This document shows positions 9,619 to 18,095 of a stretch of DNA of 64,000 nt, piece after piece; positions within the stretch are counted from its first letter, which is position 1, and each line of letters begins with the position of its first letter. The stretch is from Clostridiales bacterium (lineage in GTDB: Bacteria > Bacillota > Clostridia > Oscillospirales > Oscillospiraceae). The DNA lies in NCBI GenBank assembly GCA_019415645.1, contig DXYV01000005.1, positions 1 to 64,000 on the forward strand, in the 5' to 3' direction. A program made the translations under genes and the position numbers. A model generated the notes under the pieces. It saw nothing but the letters and a program-made list of their open reading frames with translations, did not search any database and was not told where the DNA came from.

Positions 9619-10791
9619 TCAGGAGAGGGTGGGGAACAGCCCCTCTTTGGCGGCTTTCAGCTCCCGCACCAGAACGTCGATTTCCGCCTGGGTGGTGGCG
9701 GCGTCAAAGGAGATGCGCAGGGCTCCGTCCAGCCAGGCCTTGGGCAGGCCCAGGGCGGCGTAGACGTGGCTGGGCTTTCCCTTGTGACAGGCGGAGCCGG
9801 AGGAGAGACACACCCCCCGGTCGCCCAGCACCCGGACCAGCACCTCGCTTTTGTAGCTGGGCAGGGTGACGGCGCAGATGTGGGGCGCGTCGCCGGCGGA
9901 AATGACCTCCAGCTCCGGCAGGGCGGCCTTGAGCTGGGTCAGGGCGTATTCCTTCATCTGAGCCATATGAGTGCGGTCCGCCTCCAGAGTAGCCTTTCCC
10001 AGGGTGGCCGCCGCAGCCAGACCGGCGATCTGGGCCGTGGCCTCGGTGCCCGAACGCAGCTTGCCCTCCTGTCCGCCGCCCACCAGCAGGGCCTTGATCT
10101 TGTGGGCCTGCGTATCGGGATTGCGGGAGAGAAACTTCTGGTGGACATAGAGGGCGCCCACTCCCTTGGGCCCGTGAATTTTGTGGCCGCTGACGGCCAG
10201 AAAATCCACACCCAGGGCTTTGGGCGTAAAGGGGACCTTCAAAAATCCCTGGACCGCGTCGCAGTGGAGCAGAGCGGGACAGCCGCTCTCCCGGATGGCT
10301 TTGGCCGTCTCGGCCACCGGGAGCAGTGTGCCCAGCTCGTTGTTCACCAGCATCATGGAGACCAGGACCGTGTCCGGACGGAGGGCCGCGGTCACATCGT
10401 CCACGGAAATATGGCCCGTCCGGTCGGGCTGGAGGCAGGTGACCTCATAGCCCTGGTGTTCCAGGCGGCGGATGGGCTCCAGCACGGCGGAGTGCTCCAG
10501 GGCGGTGGTGATAATATGCTTTCCCCTGCGGCGGTTGAATTCCACGGCGGCCTGGATGGCCCAGTTGTCGCCCTCGGTGCCGCAGGAGGTGAAAAAGACC
10601 TCCGCCGGCGTACAGCCCAGGGCCGCGGCCACGGCGGCCCGGTCCTCCTTGAGGCGGGCGGCGGCGGCCTGTCCCAGCGGATAGCGGGAGGAGGGGTTTC
10701 CAAATTCCTCCGACAGGGCATGATACATCCGCTGGGCCACCTCAGGACGCACCGGCGTGGTGGCGGCATAGTCAAAATAGTAAAGGGACAT
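9619..10791 (-). CDS. cysteine desulfurase (IscS/NifS family)
   Basis: This 390-residue PLP enzyme takes sulfur from cysteine as a persulfide for Fe-S clusters or tRNA thiolation. The N-terminus YFDYAATTPV, the PLP lysine K204 in SGHKIHGPKG and the catalytic cysteine C335 in LSSGSACHKGK are all present at the spacing of IscS-type enzymes. No iscU, nifU or thiI is adjacent, so the sulfur acceptor is unclear. A promoter at 10942-10970 would produce a leader of about 140 nt that can fold into three consecutive hairpins. The gene runs into the MBL-fold hydrolase downstream. Confidence 0.93.
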   Translation of the reverse strand: MSLYYFDYAATTPVRPEVAQRMYHALSEEFGNPSSRYPLGQAAAARLKEDRAAVAAALGCTPAEVFFTSCGTEGDNWAIQAAVEFNRRRGKHIITTALEHSAVLEPIRRLEHQGYEVTCLQPDRTGHISVDDVTAALRPDTVLVSMMLVNNELGTLLPVAETAKAIRESGCPALLHCDAVQGFLKVPFTPKALGVDFLAVSGHKIHGPKGVGALYVHQKFLSRNPDTQAHKIKALLVGGGQEGKLRSGTEATAQIAGLAAAATLGKATLEADRTHMAQMKEYALTQLKAALPELEVISAGDAPHICAVTLPSYKSEVLVRVLGDRGVCLSSGSACHKGKPSHVYAALGLPKAWLDGALRISFDAATTQAEIDVLVRELKAAKEGLFPTLS

Positions 10792-10832
10792 GGGAACGCC
10801 TCTTTCTCATTGAATTTCGTTTTCCGGGCTTT

Positions 10833-10949
10833 ATTGCAATGTCTCAACTGATGTGAAAACGACTGGGATCAGCTGTTTTCACATCAATTGCGCGGCAATG
10901 CCGCGCGAATAAACCGCAGGACGGTTTATTCAGCAGACATTATTGTAAT
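10833..10949. repeat. three-hairpin structured element in the cysteine desulfurase leader
   Basis: Three perfect hairpins lie in tandem: 10849-10860 with 10875-10886 (12 bp), 10890-10896 with 10900-10906 (7 bp) and 10908-10916 with 10922-10930 (9 bp). They are bracketed by partly complementary arms, ATTGCAATGTCT (10833-10844) and AGACATTATTGTAAT (10935-10949). The whole folds like a four-way junction. The right arm overlaps the -10 box of the minus-strand promoter, so most of it is transcribed as the 5' leader. It could be a cis-regulatory RNA or a dispersed intergenic repeat. No T-box or known riboswitch core was recognised. Confidence 0.6.
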
Positions 10950-10970
10950 GCCGGGGCGGACAGAAGTCAA
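10942..10970 (-). promoter_or_regulatory. predicted promoter of the cysteine desulfurase gene
   Basis: On the minus strand TTGACT (10965-10970) and TACAAT (10942-10947) are 17 bp apart, close to the sigma-A consensus. Transcription would start near 10935 and run through the three-hairpin element. Confidence 0.65.
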
Positions 10971-11046
10971 CCAAGCCGGCCGGTCCACTTGAAAATCAGT
11001 CTGGGATGTGGCAAAATAGAGAGGAAGAAGCAGGGAGGTATTCCGG

Positions 11047-11727
11047 TTGCGAAACAAAGTAGTGCGGGGGACGGTCTATGCGGCCGGCCTGTTGATCCTG
11101 GCCATGGGAATCATTCTGAATACCAAGACGGGACTGGGGGTGTCGCCCATCGTCTCGGTGCCCTATGTGGTCGCCCAGATTATGGGCTGGAATTTCGGCG
11201 ATGCGACGTTAGTCTTCTATGCGCTGCTGGCCGTGGCGGAATACCTGCTGAAGGGAAGTCGGTTTCGGGCCTATGACCTGCTCCAGATTCCGCTGTCGGT
11301 GGTGTTCACCCGGGTCATGAACCTCTTTTCGGCCTGTCTGCCCGACGCGCAGGGGCCCCTGCCCCGGGCGCTCTGCCTGATCGCGGCCATTGTCTGCACC
11401 GGCGTGGGGGCGGCCATGACGCTGGACATGCGGCTGGTGCCCAATCCGGGGGATGGGATCGTGCAGGCCATCTCCGACCGGGCGGGGCGGCCGCTGGGCC
11501 TGTGCAAGAATCTATTCGACCTGTCCAGCATCGCGCTATCCCTGGCGCTGGGGCTGCTGTTTGAGGGCCGCGTGGTGGGGATCGGCCTGGGTACGCTGGC
11601 GGCCATGCTGGGTGTGGGCCGGGTAATGGCGCTGTTCCAGCGCCTGCTGGAGCGGAGGCTGACGGCTGCGGCGGGACTGGCAATCCGCCCGCCCGTGCCC
11701 GAAAAGACTACGCTTGACAACCCGTAA
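11047..11727 (+). CDS. YczE/YyaS/YitT-like integral membrane protein
   Basis: This 226-residue protein has about five hydrophobic helices. The first carries LLILAMGIILNTKTGLGVSP, and a later one MRLVPNPGDGIVQAISDRAG, resembling the YczE/YitT group (DUF6198-like). The function of the group is not firmly established. The start is TTG at 11047-11049, six to seven bases after GGGAGGT (11033-11039). The only nearby promoter-like match is weak, TTGAAA (10989-10994) and CAAAAT (11012-11017) 17 bp apart. It is divergent from the cysteine desulfurase, and its 3' end overlaps the -35 box of the next gene's promoter. Confidence 0.72.
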   Translation: MRNKVVRGTVYAAGLLILAMGIILNTKTGLGVSPIVSVPYVVAQIMGWNFGDATLVFYALLAVAEYLLKGSRFRAYDLLQIPLSVVFTRVMNLFSACLPDAQGPLPRALCLIAAIVCTGVGAAMTLDMRLVPNPGDGIVQAISDRAGRPLGLCKNLFDLSSIALSLALGLLFEGRVVGIGLGTLAAMLGVGRVMALFQRLLERRLTAAAGLAIRPPVPEKTTLDNP

Positions 11728-11742
11728 GGTGGCCGTTATACT
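11714..11742 (+). promoter_or_regulatory. sigma-A promoter of the flavodiiron protein gene
   Basis: TTGACA (11714-11719) and TATACT (11737-11742) are separated by 17 bp. The -35 box lies within the last codons of the upstream membrane-protein gene. No obvious operator flanks it. Confidence 0.85.
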
Positions 11743-11805
11743 GGAGGCGAAACACAGTTATCCCGATATGATTTCTATTCTTTTCGTGTAAAGGAGGACA
11801 AACCA

Positions 11806-13179
11806 ATGGGTGCGATTCAACTGAGGGAGGGGCTCTGGTCTGTCGGGGTGCTCAATCCATCCCTGCGGGTGTTCGACATTGTAATGGAGGCCCGCTACGG
11901 AACCTCCTACAATGCCTATCTGCTGACCGGGCCCAAAAATGTTCTGATCGAAGCGGTCCATGCCGACTACTGGGATGAGTTCGCCGCCAATCTCCGGCAG
12001 GTGCTGGACGGGGCGCCTGTGGACTACCTGATCCTGAATCACACGGAGCCCGACCACTCGGGCAGCGTGGCCAAGCTGCTGGAGGCCTATCCCGGCCTGC
12101 AGATCTGCTGCACGGCCCCGGCCAAAAAGCATTTGACCGACATCACCAACCGGGCGGACCTGCCCATCCGGGTGGTCAAGGCGGGGGATACTCTGGAGGT
12201 GGGGGACCGGACGCTGGAGTTTATTCCGGCGCCCATGCTCCACTGGGCGGATTCCATGTTTACCTGGGACCGCGCGGGCAAGACGCTGTTCACCTGCGAT
12301 TTCCTGGGCGCCCACTACTGTGAGCCCACCATGCGGGACACGGGAATCCACGAGAAACCGGCCTACGAGGGTGAATTTTATCACTATTACCGCTGCATCT
12401 TCGGCCCCTTCCCCGCTTATGTGCAGGCGGGACTGGACAAGCTGCCCGAGGCCGAGCTCATCTGCCCCAGCCACGGTCCCTGCCTGACCGAGCGAATCAG
12501 CTGGGCCAAGGACCTCTACCGGAAGTGGAGCACGCCGAAGGCAAAGGACAAGCCCACAGCCTGCGTCATCTACGCTTCGGCCTACGGCAATACCCGCCGG
12601 ATGGCGGAGACGGCGGCTCGGGCCCTGGTGGAGGACGGCTTTGCCGTTGTGTCCTGCGACGTGAACCGGGACGATCTGTTTACCTGCGCCCAGGCGGCCA
12701 ACGAGGCCGACGTGCTGCTGGTCGGCGCGCCCACCATTAATAAGGACGCGCCCAAGCCGGTGTGGGATGTGCTGTCCAGCCTGGACGCCGTCAACACCAA
12801 AGGCCGGGCAGCGGCCGCCTTCGGCGACTACGGCTGGAGCGGTGAAGCGGCCGGAATGCTTCAGGCCCGGCTGGCCCAGCTGAAATTCAGCGTACCGGAG
12901 GCCCCCTTCAAGGTCCAGTTCACCCCCACGGAGGAGGATCTGGAACAGCTGCGGTCCTGGGTCCGCGGCGCGGCCGCCCTGCGGGAGGGCGCGACTCAGC
13001 CGGCGGCCCCGGCCAAAGCCGCCCGGTATGTGTGCAAGCTGTGCGGCTATGTGTACGACCCGGAGAAGGGCGATCCTACCCAGGGAATCGCGCCCGGCAC
13101 GCCCTTTGAGGCGCTGCCGGACACCTGGCGCTGCCCCCTGTGCAAGGTTGGAAAAGATATGTTCCAGAAGGAAGCTTAA
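11806..13179 (+). CDS. flavodiiron protein (FprA) fused to rubredoxin
   Basis: This 457-residue protein should reduce O2 and/or NO in the cytosol, protecting an anaerobe. The metallo-beta-lactamase-like diiron domain (about 1-250) has H79, E81, D83 and H84 in NHTEPDHSG. A flavodoxin-like FMN domain follows (about 252-390; YASAYGNTRRMAE). An Ala/Pro linker leads to a C-terminal rubredoxin (408-457) with CxxC pairs C410/C413 and C443/C446. In many clostridial FprA proteins rubredoxin is separate; here the electron donor is covalently attached, as in flavorubredoxins. The start follows AAAGGAGG. A strong promoter lies upstream and a bidirectional terminator downstream. Confidence 0.95.
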   Translation: MGAIQLREGLWSVGVLNPSLRVFDIVMEARYGTSYNAYLLTGPKNVLIEAVHADYWDEFAANLRQVLDGAPVDYLILNHTEPDHSGSVAKLLEAYPGLQICCTAPAKKHLTDITNRADLPIRVVKAGDTLEVGDRTLEFIPAPMLHWADSMFTWDRAGKTLFTCDFLGAHYCEPTMRDTGIHEKPAYEGEFYHYYRCIFGPFPAYVQAGLDKLPEAELICPSHGPCLTERISWAKDLYRKWSTPKAKDKPTACVIYASAYGNTRRMAETAARALVEDGFAVVSCDVNRDDLFTCAQAANEADVLLVGAPTINKDAPKPVWDVLSSLDAVNTKGRAAAAFGDYGWSGEAAGMLQARLAQLKFSVPEAPFKVQFTPTEEDLEQLRSWVRGAAALREGATQPAAPAKAARYVCKLCGYVYDPEKGDPTQGIAPGTPFEALPDTWRCPLCKVGKDMFQKEA

Positions 13180-13191
13180 ACGAATCAACGG

Positions 13192-13231
13192 AAAAACCGG
13201 GCCCTCCGCTGTGGCGGAGGGCCCGGTTTTT
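13192..13231. terminator. bidirectional terminator
   Basis: An 18-bp perfect stem (13192-13209 with 13214-13231, loop TGTG) is flanked by AAAAA on the left arm and TTTTT on the right arm, so it can terminate on both strands. It separates the flavodiiron gene from the convergent YhcH gene that ends the glycogen operon. Confidence 0.95.
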
Positions 13232-13232
13232 C

Positions 13233-13682
13233 TTAAAATGCGGCTACCTTGACCACGCACTTGCGCGCGGGAGCGGGTCCATTGGGCCCGATGGAGGGGG
13301 CGTGCGCGTCCCCCGGGAACAGCGCCAGGAATCGGCCGCCGCCCAGAGGCAGGTGGACGCCGTCCCCCTGATGGAGCCAGATGTCTCCGTCCGGATTCTC
13401 CTGGACCAGGGGCCCCATCTCCTCCAGCGGAGCCACGGCCACTTCCTCCTCGCCGTCAATCAGATAGAAGATGTCGATATACTTCTTGTGGTTTTCCGGG
13501 GTGAGGTTTTCCGCCTTGGTGGTATAGGACATGAGGTTGGCGAAAACCTTGTCGCCGTCGATCTCCTGCCGGCCGTCGGGCAGGGAGGCGAAATCGGCGG
13601 AGCACAGGAAGTCCAGCGCCTGGTCCAGATTGGGGTCGAGCCCCTTGTACTGGGCCGCGTGGGTGAGCGTATCATAAATCAT
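13233..13682 (-). CDS. YhcH/YjgK/YiaL (NanQ-like) family protein
   Basis: This 149-residue cupin-like protein matches the YhcH/YjgK/YiaL family: NHKKYIDIFYLIDGEEEV, a FLALFPGDAHAP segment and a C-terminal VVKVAAF strand. A characterised member, NanQ, is an anomerase for N-acetylneuraminate, and others lie in sugar-utilisation operons. Here it is only 12 bp downstream of glgP, as the last gene of the glycogen operon. A role in sugar anomerisation is therefore a fair inference, but the substrate is unknown. No nan genes are in the window. Confidence 0.85.
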   Translation of the reverse strand: MIYDTLTHAAQYKGLDPNLDQALDFLCSADFASLPDGRQEIDGDKVFANLMSYTTKAENLTPENHKKYIDIFYLIDGEEEVAVAPLEEMGPLVQENPDGDIWLHQGDGVHLPLGGGRFLALFPGDAHAPSIGPNGPAPARKCVVKVAAF

Positions 13683-13694
13683 GAAAAGACCCCC

Positions 13695-16121
13695 TTATAT
13701 CCGGGTGGGCACATCCCAGATGTCCCGGGCATAGTCGCGGATGGAGCGGTCGGCGGCAAAGACGCCCGAGCGGGCCACGTTCACCAGGGCCATCTGGTTC
13801 CACAGCTTGGGGTCCCGGTAGGTCAGGCCGGCCCGCTGATGGGCGGCGCGGTAGCTCTCGAAGTCGGCCAGCAGCATATACTCGTCCGCCGGTCCGCCGG
13901 CGCCGAAGAGCAGCCGGTTGGTCAGCTGGTCATAGGCCACGCCGTCGTCAAAGCCCTTGGAAATGCGGTCCAGCACCGCCCGCAGGGCGGGATCAGAGTT
14001 GTAGTAGGCGTAAGACTGATAGCCGCGCTGCTTCTTCTCCACCACCTCGTCGGCGGTGAGGCCGAACAGGAAGATGTTCTCGTCCCCCACCTGCTGGTGC
14101 ATCTCCACGTTGGCGCCGTCCAGGGTGCCGATGGTCAGGGCGCCGTTCATCATGAACTTCATGTTGCCGGTGCCGCTGGCCTCCTTGCCGGCGGTGGAGA
14201 TCTGCTCGGACAGCTCGGAGGCGGGCATCAGCTTCTCCGCCAGGGAGACCCGGTAATTTTCCAGGAACACCACCTGGAGGCGGTCCTTGCACAGGGGGTC
14301 GGCGTTGACGGTGGCGGCCACGGAGTTGATCAGCCGGATGATCTCCTTTGCCACGTAGTAGCCCGGCGCGGCCTTGGCCCCGAACAGGAAGGTACGGGGC
14401 GTGAAGTCGAAGTGGGGGTCCTCGTGAAGCTTCTGCCACAGGTAGACGATGTGCATGACGTTGAGCAGCTGACGCTTATACTCGTGCAGGCGCTTGACCT
14501 GCACGTCGAACATAGCGTCGGTGTTGAGCACGATGCCGCTCTCCCGCAGGACATACCCGGCGAAGCTGCGCTTGTTCTCCGCTTTGATCTGGGCCAGGCG
14601 CTGGAGCACCCCGGCGTCGTTCTTGTACTTCTCCAGATTGGCGATGGCCTCCGGGTGGAGCAGGTAGTCCCCGCCGCCGCAGTCCCGGATAAGGGCGTCC
14701 AGCTTGGGATTGCACTCCGCCAGCCAGCGCCGGTGGTCGATGCCGTTGGTAACGTTTTTGAACTTATCCGGCATCAGGGAGCAGGCGTTGCGGAACACAT
14801 CCTTGCGGAGAATCTCCGAGTGGAGGGCAGACACGCCGTTGACGGCAAAGCAGGCGCAGTTGCACAGATTGGCCATGCGCACTTGGCCGCCCCAGATGAT
14901 GGCGGTGTTCTCCACCTTGGACTGGTCGCCCCGGAAGGCCTCGTTCAGGTAGGCCTGCCAGCGGTTGGAGATCTCCACCAGAATGGTCCAGATGCGGGGG
15001 AGCAGGCTCTCGATCAGCTGCTGGGGCCATTTCTCCAGCGCCTCGGCCAGTACGGTGTGGTTGGTGTAGGCTACGGTGTGGGTGACGATGTGCCACGCTT
15101 CGTCCCAGCCGTAGCCCTCCTCGTCCAGCAGGATGCGCATGAGCTCGGGAATGACCAGGGTGGGATGGGTGTCGTTGATCTGGATGACGTGCTTCTGGTG
15201 GAAGTTGCGCAGGGTGCCGTACTGGGCCCGGTGCTGGCGGCAGATGGACTGTACCGTGGCGGAGACGAAGAAATACTGCTGCTTCAGGCGCAGAGATTTC
15301 CCCTCGTAGTGATTGTCGTCGGGATAGAGCACCTTGGCGATGACCTCCGCCATGGCCTGCTGCTCCACCGCCTTCAGATATTCGCCGGAGGAGTAGAGGG
15401 ACATGTCCACCGGCGTGGGCGATTTGGCGTCCCACAGACGCAGCAGGTTGGTGTGCTTGGTCTCGTAGCCAGCGATGAGCATGTCGTGGGGCACAGCCAT
15501 GACCGAGGTGTAGCCCGTGTGGTCCACCACGATGCGGCCGTTTTCCCAGTGGGTCTCCACCTTGCCGCCGAAGCGGACCTCCTCGGTCTCCTCCAGCTTG
15601 GGCACCAGCCAGGCGCCGCCGGGCTCCAGCCAGTTGTCGGCCAGCTCCACCTGCTGGCCGTCCACGATCTTCTGCTTGAAGATGCCCAGCTCATAGCAGA
15701 TGGAGTAGCCGGTGGCGGGAATCTCCAGGGTGGTCATGGAGTCCAGGTAGCAGGCGGCCAGGCGGCCCAGGCCGCCGTTGCCCAGGCCGGCGTCGGGCTC
15801 CAGCTCGAAAATGTCCGAGGCGGAGAAGCCCATCTCGTCCAGGGCCTGGGTGAGGGTATCCAGCACGCCCAGGTTATAGGCGTTTTTCATCAGGGAACGG
15901 CCCATCAGAAATTCCAGGGACAGATAGTGGACCTGGCGGGCCTGGGATTGCTCCACGGCCTCGGCGGTGGCCACCTGACGGGTGTTCATGATGTCCCGCA
16001 GGACCAGCGCGCAGCACTTGAAGATCTGCGTCTGGGTGGCGTTTTCCACCTCACGGCCGAAGTTGCGGCGCAGCTTGCCCTGGATGAGGTCGATCAGCTG
16101 CTGCTTGGTAACAGGTTGCAT
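13695..16121 (-). CDS. glgP: glycogen/starch phosphorylase
   Basis: This 808-residue PLP enzyme releases glucose 1-phosphate from glycogen ends. The PLP-binding lysine is K655 within GTGNMKFMMNGALTIGTLDG, and the N-terminal LSLEFLMGRSL and GLGNGGLGRLAACYLDSM segments are family signatures. The ATG at 16119-16121 has AAGGAG ten bases upstream (16132-16137). The open frame extends 14 codons further towards glgA, but without a better start. It follows glgA by 38 bp, so synthesis and breakdown genes share one operon. Confidence 0.96.
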   Translation of the reverse strand: MQPVTKQQLIDLIQGKLRRNFGREVENATQTQIFKCCALVLRDIMNTRQVATAEAVEQSQARQVHYLSLEFLMGRSLMKNAYNLGVLDTLTQALDEMGFSASDIFELEPDAGLGNGGLGRLAACYLDSMTTLEIPATGYSICYELGIFKQKIVDGQQVELADNWLEPGGAWLVPKLEETEEVRFGGKVETHWENGRIVVDHTGYTSVMAVPHDMLIAGYETKHTNLLRLWDAKSPTPVDMSLYSSGEYLKAVEQQAMAEVIAKVLYPDDNHYEGKSLRLKQQYFFVSATVQSICRQHRAQYGTLRNFHQKHVIQINDTHPTLVIPELMRILLDEEGYGWDEAWHIVTHTVAYTNHTVLAEALEKWPQQLIESLLPRIWTILVEISNRWQAYLNEAFRGDQSKVENTAIIWGGQVRMANLCNCACFAVNGVSALHSEILRKDVFRNACSLMPDKFKNVTNGIDHRRWLAECNPKLDALIRDCGGGDYLLHPEAIANLEKYKNDAGVLQRLAQIKAENKRSFAGYVLRESGIVLNTDAMFDVQVKRLHEYKRQLLNVMHIVYLWQKLHEDPHFDFTPRTFLFGAKAAPGYYVAKEIIRLINSVAATVNADPLCKDRLQVVFLENYRVSLAEKLMPASELSEQISTAGKEASGTGNMKFMMNGALTIGTLDGANVEMHQQVGDENIFLFGLTADEVVEKKQRGYQSYAYYNSDPALRAVLDRISKGFDDGVAYDQLTNRLLFGAGGPADEYMLLADFESYRAAHQRAGLTYRDPKLWNQMALVNVARSGVFAADRSIRDYARDIWDVPTRI

Positions 16122-16159
16122 GGGAATTGGCTCCTTTCCAGAGTGGGAGCGGGAGAAGC

Positions 16160-17992
16160 TCATTTCTTCTCGCCGGAATCCGAATCAGTTTCTTTGGGCT
16201 TGGCCGGCTTTTTGGCAGCGGCCTTCTTGGGGGCCGCCTTTTTCGCCGGGGCCTTTTTGGCGGCGGCCGGTTTTTTGGCCGCGGCCTTGGGGGCGGGCTT
16301 GGCTGCCGCCTTGGGCGGTTCGGCTTCCGCCTGGGCAGAGCCTGTCTCTTCCGGGGCCTTGGTCGGCGCAGGCTCCTGCACCACGGGATGGAGGGCGGGC
16401 TCCTTCACAGCGGGGGAGGCCGCCGGTTCCTTGACTGCCGGAGAAGGCGCGGGCTCCTTTACCACCGGGGAGCCGGCCGGCTCTTTGACCGCCATTCCGG
16501 TCTCTTCTTCACCCTCCGCCGGCGCGGCGGGTTCGGGTTCGTGCTCCATGGGCCGGGACAGGCCCGTGACGGTGTAATAGATGTCCAGATAGGACTGGGC
16601 GGAACGGGTCCAGGAGAAGTCAGCCTCCATGGCGCGCTTGCGCATGGCGGCGAAGGCGTCGGGGTGGTCGAAATAGACCTCCATGCTGCGGTAGATGGCT
16701 CCCAGCATGTCCTCCTTGGTGGTGTTGGAGAAGGTAAAGCCCAGTCCCTCGCCCGTAATGGGGTTATAGGGGGGCACGGTGTCCTTCAGCCCGCCGGTCT
16801 CCCGGACGATGGGCAGGGTGCCGTAACGCATGGCGATCATCTGGGACAGGCCGCAGGGCTCGGAGATGGAGGGCATCAGGAACAGGTCCGCGCCGCCGTA
16901 GATGGCGGAGGACAGGGGCGCGGAATACTGGATGCGGGCGGCAAAGCGGCCGGGATACTGGGCCTCCGCCTGGCGGAAGGCCTCCTCGAAGTTCCAGTTT
17001 CCGGTCCCCAGGACCACCATTTGCAGGTTGCAGGCCATGATCTGATGGATAGCGGATACCACCAGCTCGAAGCCCTTGTGGGGTACCAGGCGGGACACGC
17101 AGGCTACGATGGGTACGTTGGGGTCGGGATTGAGGCCCAGTGCCTGCTGGAGTGCCGTCTTGCAGGCCGCTTTGCCCGACAGGTCCTCCGAAGAGAAGGG
17201 CGCAGCCAGGGAGGTGTCCGAGGAGGGGTCGTACAGCTCAATGTCCAGACCGTTGAGAATGCCCCGAATCTTGCTGCTGCAATCGGAGATGACGCCCTCC
17301 AGCCCGTGGGCGTAGAAGGGGTAGCGGAGCTCCTCGGCGTAGGTGGGGGAGACCGTGGTGACATAGTCGGAGGCGTAGATGGCTCCCTTCATCAGGTTGA
17401 TGTCGTCGTAGTATTCCAGCATCTTGGCGTGGACGTAGCTGCGGTCCAGGCCGAATACATCCTCGATCAGGTCCTTCCCGTAGCGGCCCTGGTACTCGAT
17501 GTTGTGAATGGTGAACACCGAGCGGGTGTTGGCCAGGGTGCCCAGGCGATAGCGCTCTTCCAGCAGATAGATGGGGGCCAGGGCGGTCTGCCAGTCGTTG
17601 CAGTGGAGCACGTCGGGGGCGAAGCCCATGTGCTCGGAGGTCTCGATGATGGCCCGGGAGAAGAAAGCGAAGCGCTCCGCGTCGTCAAAATGGCCGTAGA
17701 TGTCATAGCGCTTGAAGTAGTATTCATTGTCCACGAACCAGTAGGTCACGCCGTCCCGCTCCAGGGAGAAGATTCCGCAGTAGCTGCGGCGCCAGGCCAG
17801 CGTAACGTTAAAGTAGCAGCAGAAGGTCATCTGCTCCCGCCACTGGGGGCCGATTCCCTCGTAGAGAGGGAGAATGACCTTGACCTCGTGGCCGGCCTTG
17901 GCCAGGGCCTTGGGCAGGGAGCCGGCCACATCGGCCAGGCCTCCGGTTTTGATAAAGGGCGCCACCTCGGAAGCGGCGAACAGAATTTTCAT
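16160..17992 (-). CDS. glgA: glycogen synthase with a Lys/Ala/Pro-rich C-terminal extension
   Basis: This 610-residue GT5 enzyme elongates alpha-1,4-glucan from ADP-glucose. The start MKILFAASEVAPFIKTGGLADV contains the KxGGL donor motif, and SEPCGLSQMIAMRYGTLPIV is the C-terminal domain signature. The catalytic part ends near residue 482. Residues 483-610 are a disordered-looking tail: four to five copies of a VKEPAxSP-like repeat, then a histone-H1-like Lys/Ala/Pro run. Normal GlgA is about 480 residues, so the tail is extra. The ATG at 17990-17992 has AAGGAG at proper spacing, and an in-frame upstream ATG at 18008-18010 does not. Confidence 0.95.
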   Translation of the reverse strand: MKILFAASEVAPFIKTGGLADVAGSLPKALAKAGHEVKVILPLYEGIGPQWREQMTFCCYFNVTLAWRRSYCGIFSLERDGVTYWFVDNEYYFKRYDIYGHFDDAERFAFFSRAIIETSEHMGFAPDVLHCNDWQTALAPIYLLEERYRLGTLANTRSVFTIHNIEYQGRYGKDLIEDVFGLDRSYVHAKMLEYYDDINLMKGAIYASDYVTTVSPTYAEELRYPFYAHGLEGVISDCSSKIRGILNGLDIELYDPSSDTSLAAPFSSEDLSGKAACKTALQQALGLNPDPNVPIVACVSRLVPHKGFELVVSAIHQIMACNLQMVVLGTGNWNFEEAFRQAEAQYPGRFAARIQYSAPLSSAIYGGADLFLMPSISEPCGLSQMIAMRYGTLPIVRETGGLKDTVPPYNPITGEGLGFTFSNTTKEDMLGAIYRSMEVYFDHPDAFAAMRKRAMEADFSWTRSAQSYLDIYYTVTGLSRPMEHEPEPAAPAEGEEETGMAVKEPAGSPVVKEPAPSPAVKEPAASPAVKEPALHPVVQEPAPTKAPEETGSAQAEAEPPKAAAKPAPKAAAKKPAAAKKAPAKKAAPKKAAAKKPAKPKETDSDSGEKK

Positions 17993-18095
17993 AGAGAGTC
18001 TCCTTTCCATTGGACAGACAAGGGCAGGGCGTGCCGGGACACGGCTCCGCCCTGCCGCAGAAAGTAAACGGGGCGTGGGAAGCGGCGGCGGCCGG

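Noticed and set aside
13140..16577. A 1145-codon open frame on the plus strand
   Set aside because: It lies antisense to the intact glgP gene and parts of its neighbours (yhcH, glgA). G+C-rich codon bias leaves the complement stop-poor. Its translation is low-complexity Gly/Val/His/Gln with no domain.
16127..18067. A 646-codon open frame on the plus strand
   Set aside because: Antisense to glgA; the sequence is the complement of Lys/Ala-rich and normal coding DNA.
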